Below, piece by piece: positions 8,903 to 16,974 of a stretch of 64,000 nucleotides of DNA. The stretch lies in assembly GCA_900471605.1 (NCBI GenBank), contig UCEY01000004.1:142436-206435 (forward strand), written 5' to 3'. Position numbers and translations under genes: made by a program. The stretch is from Hyphomicrobiales bacterium (GTDB lineage Bacteria; Pseudomonadota; Alphaproteobacteria; Rhizobiales; Rhizobiaceae). Below the pieces are notes generated by a model that was not told where the DNA came from, did no database searches, and saw nothing but the letters and a program-made list of their open reading frames with translations. Each line of letters opens with the position of its first letter. The stretch's first letter is position 1.

Positions 8903-9775
8903 TTAGCGCCTCCCGAAGAGGCCCTGCGGGCGCACGTAGAGCACAATGATGAGGATAATCAAGGCGGGCAGCGTTCGCACCGATGGGCTTATGAAGTAGG
9001 CGGTCCCGGTTTCAATAAAGCCGATCAGATTGGCCGCAATCAAAGTGCCGCCGACGCTTCCGAGCCCGCCCAGCACCACGATCGAGAAAGCGGTCGCCGT
9101 CAGTTCGAGACCCCCGCTCGGCGACACGCCGAGGATCATGGCAACAAGGACACCGGCAAGACCGGCAAGGCCACCATAGATCGCCCAGACCACTATATGC
9201 ACGGCATTCAGGTTAACACCACACAGAATGAGGCCCTTCGGGTTGATCGAGGCGGCGAGGATCGTCTGGCCGGATCTCGTCTTAGACACATAGAACCACA
9301 AGGCCGTGATCACGCACCATGACAGTCCGGCTACAAGTACGCTCGATACCGGAGTGCGCACACCGAAAACCTCGATGGTTCCCGGGACGAGCTGTGGAAT
9401 GCTGACCGGCACGTCGCCAAAGATATAAGACAAGACTTCCTGAAGGATAATGGTCCACAGCAGCGTCGCCACAAGCATGAAGACATGCTCATCGGCGACG
9501 CTGAGTTTCATCAGCGTTCGCAAGGGCCGGATGATCAGAACGAAGGTCAGGAGCCCGATAGCAACCCCCGTCAGAATGCCGAGCGCAATGGCCAGGAACG
9601 GGTTCAGCTGGGCGGTTCCCATGAGATACCAAGTCGCTATTCCCGATGCCGCGAGCGTGGTTCCGTGCGCGAGATTCAGGATACCGCTCACGCCGTAAAG
9701 GAGAGTAAATCCCGTGGTTGCCAACGCATAGATCGCGCTGATCAACAAGCCGCTGACAATGACTTGAGTTAACAT
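8903..9775 (-). CDS. Branched-chain-type ABC transporter permease (LivH-like), copy A
   Basis: This 290-residue membrane permease has the LivH hallmark AIYALATTGFTLLYGVSGIL near the N-terminus and GGLGSVGGTLIAANLIGFIE near the C-terminus. The start MLTQVIVSG is preceded by GGAGGGAAC. It is encoded after the binding protein and before livM. The copy B protein differs at only a handful of residues. A strong hairpin sits between the binding-protein gene and this gene. Confidence 0.95.
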   Translation of the reverse strand: MLTQVIVSGLLISAIYALATTGFTLLYGVSGILNLAHGTTLAASGIATWYLMGTAQLNPFLAIALGILTGVAIGLLTFVLIIRPLRTLMKLSVADEHVFMLVATLLWTIILQEVLSYIFGDVPVSIPQLVPGTIEVFGVRTPVSSVLVAGLSWCVITALWFYVSKTRSGQTILAASINPKGLILCGVNLNAVHIVVWAIYGGLAGLAGVLVAMILGVSPSGGLELTATAFSIVVLGGLGSVGGTLIAANLIGFIETGTAYFISPSVRTLPALIILIIVLYVRPQGLFGRR

Positions 9776-9842
9776 TCGGGTTCCCTCCCCAAGGCTGCTG
9801 GATCATGCTTCATGATCGATATCAGAAACTGAGAGCGGGATT

Positions 9843-9878
9843 GGGATGGCGAAACCCGCCCACCCTTTTCGCCATCCC
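9843..9878 (-). terminator. Intercistronic hairpin between binding protein and livH, copy A
   Basis: Perfect 12-bp arms GGGATGGCGAAA and TTTCGCCATCCC are separated by 12 nt, just after the binding-protein stop on the transcribed minus strand. There is no long U run, so it is more likely a partial terminator or mRNA-stabilising hairpin that keeps binding-protein levels above permease levels. Copy B lacks this element and has a different, shorter hairpin. Confidence 0.55.
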
Positions 9879-9892
9879 GCTCCATGCAGCGC

Positions 9893-11143
9893 TTATTTCG
9901 GTGCGCTGACGAAGGCCGGAAAGGCGATCTTGTTCTTGGCGATGTCGGCGGGCCATACCGCTACCTGCTTGCCGTCCTGCCACTGGATGGCGACGCCGGT
10001 GACGAAGTCCTTGCCGAACTTCATGTCGTGGGTCAGCGGGTCATTGGCGCCCTGGAAGACGATCCGGCCGCTGGCGCCGACATAATCCGCCTTTTCGAGT
10101 TCGGCGACGATCGCGTCGGCATCCGTCTTGCCCGCCTTTTCGATGGCGTTCTTCAACAGGTAGATCGCATCGTAGGTAGCGTAGGAGTGGGCGGCCGGCG
10201 TCGTGGTGAAGCGCTTCAGATAAGCTTCGCCGAAGGGCACCGTCTTCGGTGTCAGAGCGGAATCCTGGGAGGCGGCGGTGAAGGTCACCAGCCCTTGCGT
10301 CGCGCCGCTGGTTTCCTTCCAGAAGGAACTTGCGCCCGCCTGGGCGTTATAGCCCATCAGCAGCATCGGAACCTGCTGGTTCGCCCACTGAACGACGGGC
10401 TTGTTGCCGATGATGCCGACGCCTGTGACGATCACGTCCGCCTTCATCGCCTCGATCTTCTGGAAGATCGGGGTGAAGTCGCTGGTGTCGGTCGCGACCT
10501 TGATGGTTTCGACGACGTCGAGCCCATGCTGCGGCAGGCAGGTCTTCAGCGCTTCGTCGTAGCTCTTGGTCCAGGCGGCATCCTCGGTCATCAGCACGGC
10601 GCGCTTGTATTTGAGCTGCTTGACGGCAAGGTCGCTCACCGACTGGCAGACGCCCTCAGCCGTGGAACTGGCCGGCAGGATGGTGCGGAATACGTATTTG
10701 TAGGCCGGGTAATTGTCGTGCACGAGCTTGCCTACCTGGTCGGCGCCGGCGCCGGTGACGATGTAGGGCACTTTCAGGCGGGCGGCCCACGGCGTCAGCG
10801 TGATGGCGATCTCGCTGAGGAAGGTGCCGACCATGGCGCTGACGCGGTCCTGGCGGACGGCGCGCTGAAAGGCTAGCGTCGCATCACTGGCGGAACCCTG
10901 GTCGTCATACTGGACCAGTTCGATCTTGCGCCCGTTGACGCCGCCGGCGCCGTTGATTTCCTCGACGGCCTGGGTCGCGCCGTTGAGAATGGCGGCGCCG
11001 TTGATCTGGGCAAATTTCGCCATGACGCCGATGCGGATCGGCCCGTCGTCGGCAGCGCTCGCCTGAACGGACATGGCTGCTGCAATGAGGCCGCCAAGCG
11101 CAAATTTCGATAGGGCTTTCAGGCCCGAATGGACGTTTTTCAT
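9893..11143 (-). CDS. ABC transporter periplasmic substrate-binding protein (LivJ/type I fold), copy A
   Basis: This 416-residue secreted protein has a signal peptide (MKNVHSGLKALSKFALGGL, then ending near VQASA|ADD). The mature protein begins with PIRIGVMAKFAQINGAAIL and continues with VEEINGAGGVNGRKIELVQY, the pattern of periplasmic binding proteins of the branched-chain family. These bind amino acids, but also aromatic acids, amides and other small molecules. The start at 11143 follows GGAGGGTAGC; the frame's 36 upstream codons lie in the intergenic region. It is the substrate-recognition part of the cluster A transporter. The protein is nearly identical to copy B, so both probably bind the same compound. 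Confidence 0.95.
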   Translation of the reverse strand: MKNVHSGLKALSKFALGGLIAAAMSVQASAADDGPIRIGVMAKFAQINGAAILNGATQAVEEINGAGGVNGRKIELVQYDDQGSASDATLAFQRAVRQDRVSAMVGTFLSEIAITLTPWAARLKVPYIVTGAGADQVGKLVHDNYPAYKYVFRTILPASSTAEGVCQSVSDLAVKQLKYKRAVLMTEDAAWTKSYDEALKTCLPQHGLDVVETIKVATDTSDFTPIFQKIEAMKADVIVTGVGIIGNKPVVQWANQQVPMLLMGYNAQAGASSFWKETSGATQGLVTFTAASQDSALTPKTVPFGEAYLKRFTTTPAAHSYATYDAIYLLKNAIEKAGKTDADAIVAELEKADYVGASGRIVFQGANDPLTHDMKFGKDFVTGVAIQWQDGKQVAVWPADIAKNKIAFPAFVSAPK

Positions 11144-11160
11144 GCTACCCTCCCTGATGT

Positions 11161-11173
11161 GAGACCTTGTCTC
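11161..11173. promoter_or_regulatory. Short inverted repeat upstream of binding-protein gene, copy A
   Basis: GAGAC-CTT-GTCTC lies 18-30 nt upstream of the binding-protein ATG, just before its ribosome site. The same 13 bases occur at the same place in copy B, although the surrounding spacer has diverged. In RNA it could form a small hairpin; as DNA it could be a protein-binding site. Confidence 0.45.
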
Positions 11174-11301
11174 GATAAAGCCGTTTGTCGTGCATCGCAG
11201 GCCTTTCGCCGGCGCTGCCCGTATTCGCCGGCGTTCTCCTCCCGCCCGCATCTGAAAATACCCGAATGACCGGATCTGCGGTGACGGTCGCCGGGGACGC
11301 G

Positions 11302-11730
11302 TCAGGCTCCGGCGCCAAGAGCCGGAGAAATGACCTTCATCTCGAGCAGCACCTCGTTAGCCGCCTTGAAGGCGTCGAGGCCTGCGGGAATGCCGCAGTA
11401 GACCGTAGCGTGCAGCAGGACTTCGCGGATCTCCTCGGCGGTCAGGCCGTTGTTGACGGCGCCGCGCACATGCAGCTTGATCTCGGCGGCACGGTTGAGC
11501 GCGGTCAGCATGGCGAGGTTCAGCATGCTGCGTGTCTTCAGATCCAGCGTGTCGCGGCCCCAGGCATAACCCCAGCACCATTCGGTAGTAATGCGCTGGA
11601 ACGACATCATGAAATCATTGGCGTTGGCGAGAGACTTGTCGACATATTCGGCCCCGAGCACCTGCCGGCGCAGCGCAAGCCCTTTTTCGAACATATCCTC
11701 GATCGTTTCGTCCTGAGCTTTATGAGACAT
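11302..11730 (-). CDS. Carboxymuconolactone decarboxylase family protein, copy A
   Basis: This 142-residue helical protein is of the CMD/AhpD-like family. It resembles 4-carboxymuconolactone decarboxylase, with RRQVLGAEYVDKSLA early, then the core TRSMLNLAMLTALNRAAEIK and the terminal pattern EEIREVLLHATVYCGIPAG. True 4-CMD decarboxylates a gamma-lactone in the protocatechuate pathway, so a lactone or ring-cleavage product is a plausible substrate here, but this is inference. The start at 11730 (MSHKAQ) matches copy B; upstream codons in the same frame overlap the SDR gene. It is part of the minus-strand operon. Confidence 0.9.
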   Translation of the reverse strand: MSHKAQDETIEDMFEKGLALRRQVLGAEYVDKSLANANDFMMSFQRITTEWCWGYAWGRDTLDLKTRSMLNLAMLTALNRAAEIKLHVRGAVNNGLTAEEIREVLLHATVYCGIPAGLDAFKAANEVLLEMKVISPALGAGA

Positions 11731-11843
11731 GTAAGGGTCCTTATCCTTGGCTTTTCTAAAGGGCGGGGCGACAGCCGGATCGACGTGCGGTGCCTGTTCA
11801 TCTTTCGGCAAGTGCCGGCCGCCGGCTTGCAGCGGCGGCCCGT

Positions 11844-12599
11844 TCACATGGACTTCACCGAAATCCCGCCGTCCACATGCAGGACCTCGCCGGTAACAAA
11901 GCTGGCATCTGGGCCGAGCAGGAAGGCGATACCGGCGGCAATCTCGGCTTCCTCTCCCGTGCGCCCGAGCGGCGTCTGCTTGCGCCTGAGCGCATACCCT
12001 TCCTCGTTGACGATGGCGCGTGCGCCCGGCGTCGGCACGGCGCCCGGCGTCACCGCATTGACCCGGATGCCACGCGGGCCGAGTTCGACCGCGAGCTGGC
12101 GGGTCAGCGACGCGATCGCACCCTTGACGGCGGTATAGGAGGCGGTATTGGCCATGCCGAGATCGGCGACCGGCGAGCAGATGTTGACAACGGCGCCGCC
12201 CCTGTCCGAGCCATGCGCAAGCAGGGCCTGCACGCCCCAGAACGCGGCCTTGACGCCCACAGCCAGCATCCGGTCGAGAACCGTTTCATCGATATCCGCC
12301 ACAGGTCCGTAGCGGATCCACATCGCATTGTTGACGATGCCGGTCAGCGGGCCGAAGCTCGTCGCCAGTTGCGCTGCCGCCGCCATCAGCACGGCGCGGT
12401 CGCTGACATCGGTCGGCAGGCCGAGCGCCTTGCCGCCAGCTGCCTCGATCGCGTCCACGGTCGATGCCGTGTCCATCTCGTTGACGTCGACGACGCCGAC
12501 GGATGCGCCGCGTTTGGCCAGCAGTTCGGCGGTCGCCCGGCCGATGCCGCGGCCGGCGCCGGTGACGAGGATTACGTGGTTGGACAGAGGGCCGTTCAT
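11844..12599 (-). CDS. Short-chain dehydrogenase/reductase 1, copy A
   Basis: This is a 251-residue SDR oxidoreductase. The cofactor motif VTGAGRGIGRATAELLA is near the N-terminus, with an acidic residue after the second strand (VVDVNE) that suggests NAD preference. The NNAM segment stands where NNAG is usual. The catalytic Ser is in NICSPVADLG and the Tyr-Lys pair in SYTAVKGA. The C-terminus ends GEVLHVDGGISVKSM. Its start overlaps the stop of the next SDR by 4 nt (ATGA). It probably oxidises or reduces a hydroxy/keto intermediate of the cluster's substrate. Confidence 0.93.
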   Translation of the reverse strand: MNGPLSNHVILVTGAGRGIGRATAELLAKRGASVGVVDVNEMDTASTVDAIEAAGGKALGLPTDVSDRAVLMAAAAQLATSFGPLTGIVNNAMWIRYGPVADIDETVLDRMLAVGVKAAFWGVQALLAHGSDRGGAVVNICSPVADLGMANTASYTAVKGAIASLTRQLAVELGPRGIRVNAVTPGAVPTPGARAIVNEEGYALRRKQTPLGRTGEEAEIAAGIAFLLGPDASFVTGEVLHVDGGISVKSM

Positions 12600-13390
12600 G
12601 GTTTTTCCTCCCGGTCTGCCGCTTCTGGCACACCGCCGTAAAGAGACCAGAGCTGCGCGGCAAGCGTGCCGGAATCGACCGACAGTTCGATGCCGGTAAT
12701 GCCGGACGCACCGTCCGACAGCAGGAAGGCGATGGCGTTGGCGACTTCTTCCGGCTTGACCAGCCGGCCGAGAGCGGTCTGGCGGATCATGGTGTCAGGG
12801 TTGCGCTCGCCGCGGGCATAACTCGCCTCGACGGCGGGCGTTCGGGTGGGGCCAGGGCAGACGGTATTGACCCGAATGCCGCTGCGCCCCCACGCCACCG
12901 CGAAATTGCGCGACATGTTGATGATACCGGCCTTGGACGGTCCGTAGGCCTGAAGCGGCGAGGAGTTAAAGGCGGTGATCGAGCCGACATTGACGATGGA
13001 GCCGTGCCCGCGCTCCAGCATGCCGCGCCCGAACTCGACCATGCTGCGAAACGTGCCGGTCAGGTTGACTCGCAGGATATCGTCCCATTCCGTCGCGTCC
13101 TGGCGCTCCGGCCGATGCGGGTTTTCCAGATGGGCAGCAACGCAGGCAAGCCCGGAAATCGGCCCGACCTTGTCTTCCACGAAACGGGCGGCATCGATGA
13201 TGCTTGCCGTATCGCCGATATCGACGGCATAACCGACGCCGCCGAATTCTTCCGCCACCGCATCGGCCTGGGCGCCGTCCAGATCGAGTACGGCGACCCG
13301 CCAGCCATCCTGCGTCAGCTTTCGGACGCATGCCTTGCCGATGCCGCCGGCACCACCGGTCACGACCGCAATTTTTCGAGCGTCACTCAT
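12596..13390 (-). CDS. Short-chain dehydrogenase/reductase 2, copy A
   Basis: This is a 264-residue SDR. It shows VTGGAGGIGKACVRKL for cofactor binding, VLDLDG with the acidic specificity residue, the catalytic Ser in VNVGSITAFNSS and the pair in AYGPSKAG. In place of the usual NNAG it has CVAAHLENP, a deviation shared by copy B and therefore a subfamily trait. The preceding gene in the operon is the serine hydrolase (ends 13400), 9 nt away. Two SDRs with different specificity motifs in tandem suggest two oxidation steps. Confidence 0.93.
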   Translation of the reverse strand: MSDARKIAVVTGGAGGIGKACVRKLTQDGWRVAVLDLDGAQADAVAEEFGGVGYAVDIGDTASIIDAARFVEDKVGPISGLACVAAHLENPHRPERQDATEWDDILRVNLTGTFRSMVEFGRGMLERGHGSIVNVGSITAFNSSPLQAYGPSKAGIINMSRNFAVAWGRSGIRVNTVCPGPTRTPAVEASYARGERNPDTMIRQTALGRLVKPEEVANAIAFLLSDGASGITGIELSVDSGTLAAQLWSLYGGVPEAADREEKP

Positions 13391-13399
13391 GGTCGCCCC

Positions 13400-14584
13400 T
13401 CATAGGATATCGTAGACGGCTTCGATGATGCGCCTTGCGCGCGGCCCATTGTCCGGGCGCGTGTGCATTTTGTTGCAGGCATAGGAAAATCCGATCTTGG
13501 CATCCGGGTCGCCAAAGCCGATGGAGCCGCCGAAACCGTGGTGCCCGAAGGCATGCGGATTGGGACCCATCCACACCGATTGCGGTGTATTCAAAAGTAT
13601 GCCGAGACCCTGATGATAGGGGCGCTGCTGCATCTGTTCAGTCTGATTGTGCTGCTCGGTCGTCATGTCGCGGATCGTCTCGGGACGCATGATGCGCACG
13701 CCGTCCAACTCGCCGCCCCGGGCGACCATGCCATAGATTGCCGCGACGGAGCGCGCCGTGCCATGACCGTTGGCGCTGGCGATTTCAGACTGCCGCCATC
13801 CCGGTGAGTTCAGCGTTACGTTCATCGGTTCGCGCGGGTGCTGGAGAAAGCCCTTGGCCAGTAGCGAGTCCGGCTCGTTGTCCTTGCGGGCAAACAGCGT
13901 ACCCTCGATCGTCGGCACCAGTTCCGCGCAGCGGCGCATATCGGCATCGCTCAGGCCGCCGATGCGGTAATCGAGCTTCAGCGGCGCGATCAGCTCGTCA
14001 TTGATGAATTGCGGATACCGCTTGCCGGTCACCCGCCGCACGATTTCGCCGAGGATATTGCCCTGGGTGTGAATATGGTAGGCGGCGACGGTACCAGGCG
14101 TCCAGATCGGTGCCTGCTTTTCGAGCGCCAGCACGATCGCATCGCAATCGAAGATAGCGCCCGGAAACAGCGGATCGAGTACCACCGGCAGCCCGGCGGT
14201 ATGATCGAGAACGTGGCGGACCAGCAGGCCTTCTTTGCCGTTCTGCGCAAATTCCGGCCAGTATGTCGCAACCGGGGCGTCGGGATCGACCAGGCCGCGG
14301 TCGATCAGGATGTTGAAAGCGATGCCGGAAATACCCTTGGCGACCGACATCATGCAGACGATGGTATCCCGCTCCCAGGGCTCTGTCCTGGCTTCGTCAC
14401 GATAGCCGGCCCAAATGTCGAACACCTTCTTGCCGTCCACCAGCAAGGCCGATGCCGAGCCGATCTCTTCCTCAACCGAATAGTTTTCCAGGAACGCATC
14501 CACGGCCGGCCGGAACTCGGGTTCATATTCGCCCGCAAACGCGTAGGCGACATCACCGATCTTGATCGTTTCATCTAAAAGCAT
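13400..14584 (-). CDS. Serine hydrolase, class C beta-lactamase/esterase fold, copy A
   Basis: This 394-residue protein belongs to the serine beta-lactamase-like family that includes EstB-type esterases and lactone/amide hydrolases. The nucleophile motif S-x-x-K is in CMMSVAKGIS (Ser80, Lys83), and the Tyr motif is probably AYHIHTQGN near 177. A late GHHGFGGSIGFGDPDAKIGF segment corresponds to the third box (HxG type). No signal peptide, so it is cytoplasmic. It is the first gene of the long minus-strand operon behind operator O2. It probably hydrolyses an ester or cyclic ester after uptake. Confidence 0.92.
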   Translation of the reverse strand: MLLDETIKIGDVAYAFAGEYEPEFRPAVDAFLENYSVEEEIGSASALLVDGKKVFDIWAGYRDEARTEPWERDTIVCMMSVAKGISGIAFNILIDRGLVDPDAPVATYWPEFAQNGKEGLLVRHVLDHTAGLPVVLDPLFPGAIFDCDAIVLALEKQAPIWTPGTVAAYHIHTQGNILGEIVRRVTGKRYPQFINDELIAPLKLDYRIGGLSDADMRRCAELVPTIEGTLFARKDNEPDSLLAKGFLQHPREPMNVTLNSPGWRQSEIASANGHGTARSVAAIYGMVARGGELDGVRIMRPETIRDMTTEQHNQTEQMQQRPYHQGLGILLNTPQSVWMGPNPHAFGHHGFGGSIGFGDPDAKIGFSYACNKMHTRPDNGPRARRIIEAVYDIL

Positions 14585-14611
14585 TGGCCGTCCTCCTCCG
14601 GAATGCGTTTA

Positions 14612-14638
14612 AATATTGTCAGACAAACTGTCAATATT
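14612..14638. promoter_or_regulatory. GntR operator palindrome O2, copy A
   Basis: Arms AATATTG and CAATATT are perfect 7-bp inverted repeats around a 13-nt centre that is itself symmetric in CAG...CTG. The core TTGTCAGACAA (14616-14626) is a perfect FadR-subfamily palindrome. It lies 28-54 bp upstream of the serine hydrolase start and overlaps the stop of the lactonase-like gene. The same element is at 48615-48639 in copy B. Confidence 0.75.
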
Positions 14639-15458
14639 GGAATTTTGTTTGTGGAGGAAGATCGAGACGAACAATATCCGGGAGGTCGGGGCTAAGTGCG
14701 GGCCAGCGCAACCCCACATCTGGATCGTGGCCAGGGATCAGCAGATCGGGATCGCCGCCGGCCAGTGTTTCGCAACGGGCAAACCCGTCCAGCATCTCAC
14801 CGACATGGTAGACGATGGGAAAGGGGGCACGGCGAAGACGGTTCTCAGTGAAATGGAAGGCATCCGAGGCGAGCACCAATTTGCCGCGCGCGGTCGAGAC
14901 CCGGACGACTTGCAGCCCGCCGGAATGGCCACCGATCCTGAACACCTCGATGCCGGGAAAAATCTCGGTATCGCCGTCGTGAAACACCATCCGGCCATCG
15001 AAGACGATTTCCACCGCCTGCGTCACATCACGGCATTCGAAAGGCGCTTTCAAACAGGCATGGCACATGTTGCGGCCTGTTGCGAACCGCATTTCGTCCT
15101 CTTGCAGGTGAAAGCGGGCCTTGGGAAAGCGGTCGAGATTGCCCGCGTGGTCGTAGTGAAGATGGGTCAATATGACGTCGGATATCTTGGCAGGCTGGAT
15201 GCCCGCCCGTTGCAGGAGATCCGTCGGTTGATGCAGAAGGGTTCGGTGCCGTGTCGAAGCGGCTTCCGTTCCAAAGCCGGTATCGACCAGCAGGCATCGC
15301 CCTTCGCCGCGAATGACCCAGACATAATAATCGAGCGGCATCTCACCATCATGGAGGTCCATACCGGGAAAGAAGTTTTCCCGTCTCGGCCGCATCAGAT
15401 CCGTGGTGGCATATCGCAGCGCCAGAATTTCGTAGGCCGGTTGATCGCTCGTCTTCAT
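14631..15458 (-). CDS. Metallo-beta-lactamase-fold hydrolase, AHL-lactonase-like, copy A
   Basis: This 275-residue protein has the zinc-binding motif HLHYDHAGN (His99, His101, Asp103, His104), then IGGHSGGLQ, SDAFHF and a C-terminal IPGHDPDV. The order and spacing fit the N-acyl-homoserine-lactone / gamma-lactone hydrolase branch (AiiA, AttM/BlcC) of the metallo-beta-lactamase superfamily. The likely reaction is ring opening of a lactone; the actual substrate is unknown. Its start (MKTSDQPAYEIL) aligns with copy B. It diverges from the dehydrogenase gene across operator O3, and a second operator, O2, separates it from the following operon. Confidence 0.92.
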   Translation of the reverse strand: MKTSDQPAYEILALRYATTDLMRPRRENFFPGMDLHDGEMPLDYYVWVIRGEGRCLLVDTGFGTEAASTRHRTLLHQPTDLLQRAGIQPAKISDVILTHLHYDHAGNLDRFPKARFHLQEDEMRFATGRNMCHACLKAPFECRDVTQAVEIVFDGRMVFHDGDTEIFPGIEVFRIGGHSGGLQVVRVSTARGKLVLASDAFHFTENRLRRAPFPIVYHVGEMLDGFARCETLAGGDPDLLIPGHDPDVGLRWPALSPDLPDIVRLDLPPQTKFQY

Positions 15459-15494
15459 GTTCGCCTCATGTCGCGTTTATGGGCTTGATTTAGC

Positions 15495-15519
15495 ATACTG
15501 TCACCTTGTAAGACAATCT
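15495..15519. promoter_or_regulatory. GntR operator palindrome O3, copy A
   Basis: The core TTGTAAGACAA (15506-15516) sits in a degenerate version of the TATTG-N13-CAATA element, in the 123-bp divergent promoter region between the lactonase-like and dehydrogenase genes. The whole 25-bp element is identical in copy B (49508-49532), although the flanks have diverged. Confidence 0.7.
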
Positions 15520-15581
15520 GAACTGTGAGAGAGCTGCCGACGAGATCGCCGGCCGGGCGATGTTTGAGGGAGGACAGAAGA

Positions 15582-16496
15582 ATGAGCCAAGAAAAGAAGC
15601 TTCCAAGTGTAGGATTCATCGGATTGGGCGCCATGGGCGTTCCGATGGCGAAAAGGGTGGCGGAAGCAGGTTATCCGCTGACAGTTCTCGACGCGGATGC
15701 GGGCCGCACCGAAAAGGTTGCCGCAGACATTTCCGCCTCGGCCGCATCAAGCGCTGCTGAGCTTGGCAAGAACTGCCAGATCGTGGTGACGATGCTACCG
15801 ACCAGCGATATCGTCAGCGAGGTTCTGTTCGGGGAAAACGGGCTTGCCGATTCCCTTGCACCGGGCAGCATCGTCATCGACATGACCAGCGGTTCACCCA
15901 CCAAGACGCAAGCGATCGCAAGCGCACTGGCGCGGTCCTCGATCGCGCTCTGCGACGCTCCGGTATCCGGCGGGGTGCCACGCGCCAAAACCGGCGAACT
16001 GGCGATCATGCTCGGCGGCGACGCGGACACGATCGAGACGATCCGGCCGCTGGTGTCGTCCATGGGGACCAGCCTGACTGTGGTCGGCGGCGTCGGCTCC
16101 GCGCATGCAATGAAGGCGCTCAACAATCTGGTCAGCGCCGGCGGCTTCCTGATCGGCATGGAGGCGCTGTTGATCGGCAGCCGTTTCGGTCTGTCGCCTG
16201 AGACCATGGTCGAGGTTTTGAACGCCTCGACCGGCATGAACAATTCGACCCAGAAGAAGTTCAAGCAGTTCGTACTGTCGCGCAAGTTCGATGCCGGCTT
16301 CGGGCTCGATCTGATGGTCAAGGATCTCGGCATCGCGCTGGAGGTCGCATCGCAGACGGATACGACGACGCCATTCTCGTCGCTCTGCTTCGAGATATGG
16401 AGTGCTGCGAGGAAGACGCTGGGACCCGGCCAAGACCACACGGCGGTTGCCCGCTTTCAGGAGTTGATCGCAGGGTCGGAAGTGAACAACGACTAA
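15582..16496 (+). CDS. 3-hydroxyisobutyrate dehydrogenase family oxidoreductase, copy A
   Basis: This 304-residue NAD(P)-dependent beta-hydroxyacid dehydrogenase shows the Rossmann motif VGFIGLGAMGVPMAKRVAEA, the substrate-binding DMTSGSP, and the catalytic lysine region AMKALNNLVSAGGF. LDLMVKDLGIALE follows. Family members interconvert beta-hydroxy acids and semialdehydes (3-hydroxyisobutyrate, tartronate semialdehyde, succinic semialdehyde). The start at 15582 is preceded by GGAGGACAGAAGA. It is the only plus-strand gene of the cluster, driven from the O3 region. Its stop marks the right end of the duplicated block. Confidence 0.94.
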   Translation: MSQEKKLPSVGFIGLGAMGVPMAKRVAEAGYPLTVLDADAGRTEKVAADISASAASSAAELGKNCQIVVTMLPTSDIVSEVLFGENGLADSLAPGSIVIDMTSGSPTKTQAIASALARSSIALCDAPVSGGVPRAKTGELAIMLGGDADTIETIRPLVSSMGTSLTVVGGVGSAHAMKALNNLVSAGGFLIGMEALLIGSRFGLSPETMVEVLNASTGMNNSTQKKFKQFVLSRKFDAGFGLDLMVKDLGIALEVASQTDTTTPFSSLCFEIWSAARKTLGPGQDHTAVARFQELIAGSEVNND

Positions 16497-16974
16497 AGCC
16501 TCTCCGGATGGCCTCCCTAGGAGTTCCCGAGCTTTCACCGATACGACACGGTCTGCTTCAGATTCTGCGACGAACGTCGGGCGCTGGTGCGCACGCTCTC
16601 GACGTGCAGGTTGATCGCGTCGCCAGGGGCTTAAGAACGTTGGAGTGACCAAACTCCTGGTGGGTTCCTTAGGTAACCGGAGAAATCAGATTTTCCCGCT
16701 ATGCCTGACCGATTGGATTCGACACCCAAGTGAGGGTGGGCTTCAAAACAGGTTTACGTCATCTCTCAGCGCTTATTGGCCCACCGCCCGCTATGGTTTC
16801 GCGAATGCCGTTCAAACTTTACTGCCCGGACAGAAACTCCCGCGCAGAGCTACAGACCATTGCGCTACGGGACCGGCTATAATCTAACGCTAGGCTATAA
16901 GAATCGCGTTGCCGCGCATCATCTTTCGGCATCTTAGGGGTGGGCCTCGCCGCGGAACTACAAGGTAAAAGAAC
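16497..16974. other. Intergenic region between cluster A and LysR gene
   Basis: About 480 bp with only short motif-free frames. It starts exactly where similarity to copy B ends. No tRNA-like fold or insertion-sequence end was recognised. The promoter of the LysR gene must lie at its right end. Confidence 0.45.

Larger units (their letters stand above)
5675..16496. repeat. Duplicated catabolic cluster, copy A (direct repeat of 39.8-50.5 kb)
   Basis: Eleven genes here have counterparts in identical order and orientation at about 39797-50516, offset by about 34.1 kb. Proteins agree at roughly 90% by eye, and nucleotide similarity is visible across coding regions and at the operator sites. Homology begins within the last codons of the GntR gene (this copy has an unrelated 18-residue tail) and ends at the stop of the dehydrogenase gene. 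The copies differ in spacer lengths, notably between the binding-protein and livH genes. Neither copy has an obvious broken gene. Confidence 0.9.

Noticed and set aside
16497..16974. Possible RNA gene or attachment site at the right edge of cluster A
   Set aside because: No cloverleaf, tRNA end or repeated direct sequence could be recognised by eye.
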